From positions 1 through 64,000 of the forward strand of contig NKIM01000012.1 in the NCBI GenBank assembly GCA_002255955.1: 64,000 nucleotides of DNA, given 5' to 3'. The stretch is from Burkholderiales bacterium PBB2 (GTDB lineage: Bacteria; Pseudomonadota; Gammaproteobacteria; Burkholderiales; Burkholderiaceae_C). The notes under the pieces were generated by a model. That model ran no database searches. It had not been told where the DNA came from and saw nothing but the letters and a program-made list of their open reading frames with translations. Of this stretch, positions 61,434 to 64,000 are shown piece by piece. Made by a program: the position numbers and the translations under genes. How positions within the stretch are numbered: the first letter of the stretch is position 1; each line of letters begins with the position of its first letter.

Positions 61434-62504
61434 ATGGAAGTAGACCTGCAACACGCCCCCGTGGTGCTCGATGTCGCCGGCCTGAGCCTGAGCGAGGCCG
61501 AGCGGGCGCGCCTGCGCCACCCCCTGGTCGGCGGCTTGATCCTGTTTGCCCGCAATTTCGAGAGTCGCGCCCAGCTGCTGGCGCTGACGGCCGAGATCAA
61601 ATCCATCCGACCGGATGTGCTGATCTGTGTGGACCATGAGGGTGGCCGCGTGCAACGTTTCCAGACCGATGGCTTCACCCACTTGCCCGCTATGCGTCGG
61701 CTCGGCGAGTTATGGATGGAGGATGCGCTGCAGGCCACCGAGGCGGCCACAGCTGCCGGGTTCGTGCTGGCCGCCGAGCTGCGCGCCTGTGGCGTGGATT
61801 TCAGCTTTGCCCCGGTGCTCGATCTTGACTATGGCGAAAGTTCCGTCATCGGCACGCGCAGCTTCCACCGCGACCCACGCGTGGTGGCCTTGCTGGCCAA
61901 GAGCTTGCAGCATGGTTTACTGCTGGCCGGCATGGCCAGCTGCGCCAAGCATTTTCCCGGCCATGGCTACGTCAAGGCCGACTCGCACACCGAGGTACCG
62001 GTGGACCGGCGCAGCCTCAAGGCCATCCTGGCCGAGGATGCGAAACCGTTTGAATGGCTGGTCATGAGCACCGGCGCGGTGATGCCGGCTCATGTGATCT
62101 ACCCCAAGGTCGATGCCCGCCCGGCCGGTTTTAGCGCCCGCTGGTTGCAGGAGATCCTGCGCGAGCGTCTGGGCTTTGGCGGCGCCATCTTCAGCGATGA
62201 CCTGGGCATGGCCGGCGCTCGCGTGCTGGAGGGTCGCGCCATCGGCTACGTCGAGGCCGCGCTGGCGGCGCTGCAGGCCGGTTGCGATCTGGTGCTCTTG
62301 TGCAATCAGTCGAATGTCGACGGTGGCCGGGCCTTGGATGAATTCCTGGACGGCCTGCAAGCCGCGCAGGCCCGCGGTGACTGGCAGCCCAGCGCCGAGA
62401 GCGAGGCCCGCCGCGCTGGCCTGCTGCCGCAATCGGCGCCGCTGACCTGGGACGAGCTCATGCATGAGCCAGCCTACCACCAGGCCTTGCAGACCCTGCC
62501 TTGA
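61434..62504 (+). CDS. nagZ: Beta-N-acetylhexosaminidase NagZ
   Basis: A 356-aa glycoside hydrolase family 3 enzyme. ICVDHEGGRVQRF, the flexible catalytic loop CAKHFPGHGYVKADSH with its acid/base His, and the nucleophile Asp in GAIFSDDLGMAGA are all present. It removes GlcNAc from anhydro-muropeptides in peptidoglycan recycling and thereby influences AmpR-type beta-lactamase signals. The track start (61284) lies in acpS; the ATG at 61434 fits homologues. Confidence 0.96.
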   Translation: MEVDLQHAPVVLDVAGLSLSEAERARLRHPLVGGLILFARNFESRAQLLALTAEIKSIRPDVLICVDHEGGRVQRFQTDGFTHLPAMRRLGELWMEDALQATEAATAAGFVLAAELRACGVDFSFAPVLDLDYGESSVIGTRSFHRDPRVVALLAKSLQHGLLLAGMASCAKHFPGHGYVKADSHTEVPVDRRSLKAILAEDAKPFEWLVMSTGAVMPAHVIYPKVDARPAGFSARWLQEILRERLGFGGAIFSDDLGMAGARVLEGRAIGYVEAALAALQAGCDLVLLCNQSNVDGGRALDEFLDGLQAAQARGDWQPSAESEARRAGLLPQSAPLTWDELMHEPAYHQALQTLP

Positions 62505-62521
62505 AGCTGGAGGCTGCCGTG

Positions 62522-62734
62522 ATGAACGAGGATGCCGGCGCCGCGCCTGTTGCAAATGATCAGGTGGATGCGGCTGATGCCGCTGATCCGCGGCCCGAGC
62601 CGCCCGTGGCACCCGACCTGGACGCCTGCTGCGGCAATGGCTGCGATCCCTGCATCTTCGACCTGCACGATCTGGCCATGGACCAGTACCGCCAGGCCCT
62701 GAGGGCCTGGGAAGCGCGGCAGCGAGCGCTGTAG
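62522..62734 (+). CDS. Small oxidoreductase-like domain protein (CCGxGC motif)
   Basis: A 70-aa protein. After an acidic N-terminus comes PEPPVAPDLDACCGNGCDPCIFDLHD, the Cys-rich signature of the oxidoreductase-like N-terminal family (PF09791), followed by an amphipathic helix with YRQALRAWEAR. Four Cys could bind a metal or a cluster. The ATG at 62522 has GGAGG 8 nt upstream; the track start is a TTG within the nagZ stop. Seventeen bp after nagZ, so probably the last gene of the operon. Function unknown. Confidence 0.82.
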   Translation: MNEDAGAAPVANDQVDAADAADPRPEPPVAPDLDACCGNGCDPCIFDLHDLAMDQYRQALRAWEARQRAL

Positions 62735-62758
62735 CGGGGGCGCGCTGCCGGCCCCCGC
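62734..62758. terminator. GC-rich hairpin between convergent genes
   Basis: GCGGGGGC (62734-62741) pairs perfectly with GCCCCCGC (62751-62758) around a 9-nt loop. There is no T tract, so termination is possible but not certain. Confidence 0.5.
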
Positions 62759-62769
62759 CGCTGAAGCAC

Positions 62770-63807
62770 TCAGCGCTTGAGGTTCTTGCCGCTCGCTTCC
62801 ATCTCCATGTCCACCTTCATATTCATCACCGGCTTGCCTGGCGCTTGCATGCGCATGTTCATGGCCAGGTTCATGGCCTGATTCAGGACCAGGCGGTCAG
62901 CCACGCGCAAACTCATGCGGCCTTGGCCCTGGCCCGCGGCGGTCATCAGCGGCGCGGCCGGCGCGGAGGCGGCGGCATCCGGGGTGCTGGCGGCTGAGCT
63001 TGCAGCGGCAGCAGCTGCCACAGCGGCCTCGGCCTTGTCATCGCTCATGGCCATGGTGATGTTCACGCCGACGTCGAAATCAGCGACGCCGTTTTCCAGC
63101 TTGACCAGGGTGTAGCGGCCCAGCATCTTCAGGTCCATGCCCGGGCCCTTGGGAATTGGCAAGGCCATGTCCAGCGGCATCTCGGTCGATTCGCCGACCT
63201 TGAGGCGGCGGCCTTCCAGGGCGCTCATGCTGCTCAGCAACTGCTTCAAGAGAGCGTCCGACAAGCCGCTGCTCGCGGCGTCCATGCCGGCCATCTTCAT
63301 GGACTGGAAGCTGCCGGTCTTCTGGTTCAACTTGGCGTCGATCTTGATGTCGACCGTGGCCTTGGGCGGGCCGACGCGCTCGCCAGCGGCATTGCTCATC
63401 TCCAGGGGCAGGCTCTTGCCGCGCAGCTGAAGCTGGAAGTTGCCCTGCTTGTCAGCGGCCGTGGTCGTGACTTGCTGGTCGAACTCGCTGCGCATGCTCA
63501 TGGGCATCTTGGCGGCTTGCATGGCCTGTTCCATCTTGGCGCGCTCTTCCTCGCTCATGCCCTCGAAGGGCTCCATGCGCATGTCCATCTTCATGCGCAT
63601 GACCGAATGGATCTGATGGCGTTGCTGGGGCAGGGGGAAGAAGCGCAGTTCCACCTCGTTCGTGGCCGCGCTGGCGGTCGCCGCGGCGGCAGCCTTGGGT
63701 TTGACCGAGGCGGCTTGAGCGGCCGGCAGCAGGCCGGCGCTGAGGATCAGCAGGGCGCTGAAGCCGTGGATCAAAGGGCTGCGCTTGGGGTGTTGAGACG
63801 TCAACAT
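62770..63807 (-). CDS. Met-rich exported protein of unknown function
   Basis: A 345-aa protein. The ATG at 63807 is followed by a signal peptide (SPLIHGFSALLILSAGLLPAAQA, cleavage after AQA); the track start adds 40 unlikely residues. The mature protein is remarkably rich in Met at two places: MRMKMDMRMEPFEGMSEEE near the start and NLAMNMRMQAPGKP plus MNMKVDMEME at the end. An Ala/Ser low-complexity stretch lies at about 270-300. The beta-strand-like middle (VDIKIDAKLNQKTGSFQSMKM) suggests a periplasmic beta-rich fold. I do not recognise the family; methionine clusters can bind Cu(I), but that is only a guess. Confidence 0.65.
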   Translation of the reverse strand: MLTSQHPKRSPLIHGFSALLILSAGLLPAAQAASVKPKAAAAATASAATNEVELRFFPLPQQRHQIHSVMRMKMDMRMEPFEGMSEEERAKMEQAMQAAKMPMSMRSEFDQQVTTTAADKQGNFQLQLRGKSLPLEMSNAAGERVGPPKATVDIKIDAKLNQKTGSFQSMKMAGMDAASSGLSDALLKQLLSSMSALEGRRLKVGESTEMPLDMALPIPKGPGMDLKMLGRYTLVKLENGVADFDVGVNITMAMSDDKAEAAVAAAAAASSAASTPDAAASAPAAPLMTAAGQGQGRMSLRVADRLVLNQAMNLAMNMRMQAPGKPVMNMKVDMEMEASGKNLKR

Positions 63808-64000
63808 GATGGACAAGACTCCCTCGGGTGAGTGTGACGGGGTGCTTAGGGGAAAGGCCTGGGTGGCGCGTGCGCTGAAACCCGGTCGAAAAAATGCCGC
63901 CTGGCTGGCGGTGCAGCGAGGCGGCATTGTCGGCGGGGCGGTCTTGGCTGCCCAGCCCTCTAAAGGGCGAGAGCTTCGCGCCAGGGCTTGGGGCCACGGC
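63808..64000. other. Right end of window, no gene recognised
   Basis: Upstream region of the Met-rich protein gene. It contains an inverted repeat-like GCCGCCTGGCTGGCGG stretch (minus and plus strand read alike around 63896-63910) and CCCTCTAAAGGGC near 63957. No ORF here resembles a protein family; the frames in the track are shadows. Confidence 0.4.

Noticed and set aside
1-64000. CRISPR arrays, insertion sequences, prophage, rRNA or tRNA genes
   Set aside because: No regularly spaced repeats, transposase or integrase frames, long inverted repeats with target duplications, or tRNA-like cloverleaf sequences were noticed; this was by eye, so short tRNA-like remnants could be missed.

Overview
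The window reads as a chromosomal segment of a high-GC betaproteobacterium of the order Burkholderiales. The gene orders SCO-rpoH, yceD-rpmF-plsX-fabHDG-acpP-fabF and degQ/mucD-lepA-lepB-rnc-era-recO-pdxJ-acpS-nagZ, and the protein sequences, fit the Rubrivivax/Roseateles/Leptothrix side of that order. Genus cannot be fixed from the sequence alone. No rRNA, tRNA, CRISPR array, insertion sequence or phage gene was seen.

Layout. (1) 1-11.3 kb is core chromosome: the tail of a SCO copper chaperone, rpoH with a CIRCE operator over its promoter, cheW, ychF, a UbiH-type monooxygenase, dsbC, a DUF3429 membrane protein, an M61 peptidase, a DUF3108 protein, an enoyl-CoA hydratase and lysS. (2) 11.4-40.5 kb is a 29-kb surface polysaccharide locus between lysS and rhlE. 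A plus-strand arm of 11 genes (wlbA, wlbB, wlbC, a Wzx flippase, acyltransferase, two glycosyltransferases, methyltransferase, aminotransferase, small phosphoglycosyl transferase, CapD/WbpM-type dehydratase) meets a minus-strand arm of 14 genes with no spacer between the stop codons. In transcription order the minus arm is Wza-like exporter, Wzz, a second Wzx, GT, Wzy, GT, GT2, WbpG-like amidotransferase, HisH2, HisF2, CapE, CapF, CapG and a WbuB-like GT. A WecA-like transferase reads away from wza. (3) 40.5-64 kb is core chromosome again: rhlE, an RsmI-like methylase, maf, yceD, rpmF, the fatty acid synthesis cluster, a DegP/MucD protease, lepA-lepB-DUF4845-rnc-era-recO-pdxJ-GNAT-acpS-nagZ, a small CCGxGC protein and a Met-rich exported protein.

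How the genes work together. The polysaccharide locus encodes routes to at least three unusual UDP-sugars. WlbABC make UDP-2,3-diacetamido-2,3-dideoxy-glucuronic acid, which WbpG/HisH/HisF may convert to an acetamidino derivative. CapEFG make UDP-L-FucNAc. The CapD/WbpM-type dehydratase plus the DegT-family aminotransferase make a UDP-QuiNAc4N-type sugar. Two priming transferases and two flippases are present, but only one Wzy, one Wzz and one Wza-like protein. The flanks carry the initiation and acyl-carrier genes of fatty acid and phospholipid synthesis and the translation/RNA-processing lepA-rnc-era block.

Composition is mosaic. Single 60-base lines counted by hand give about 73% GC in plsX (45121-45180) and 40% in wzy (32881-32940). 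Best leads for follow-up: the CIRCE-controlled rpoH, a promoter-two hairpins-T8 unit upstream of lepA that looks like a small RNA or attenuator, a G9 tract inside a flippase gene, the acetamidino-sugar cassette with a HisF lacking its cyclase aspartate, absence of the usual rpoE-rseA-rseB genes beside degP, and four genes whose -10 box sits 6-7 nt before the ATG. I found no convincing wholly new system. The polysaccharide locus is the most individual part of the window.
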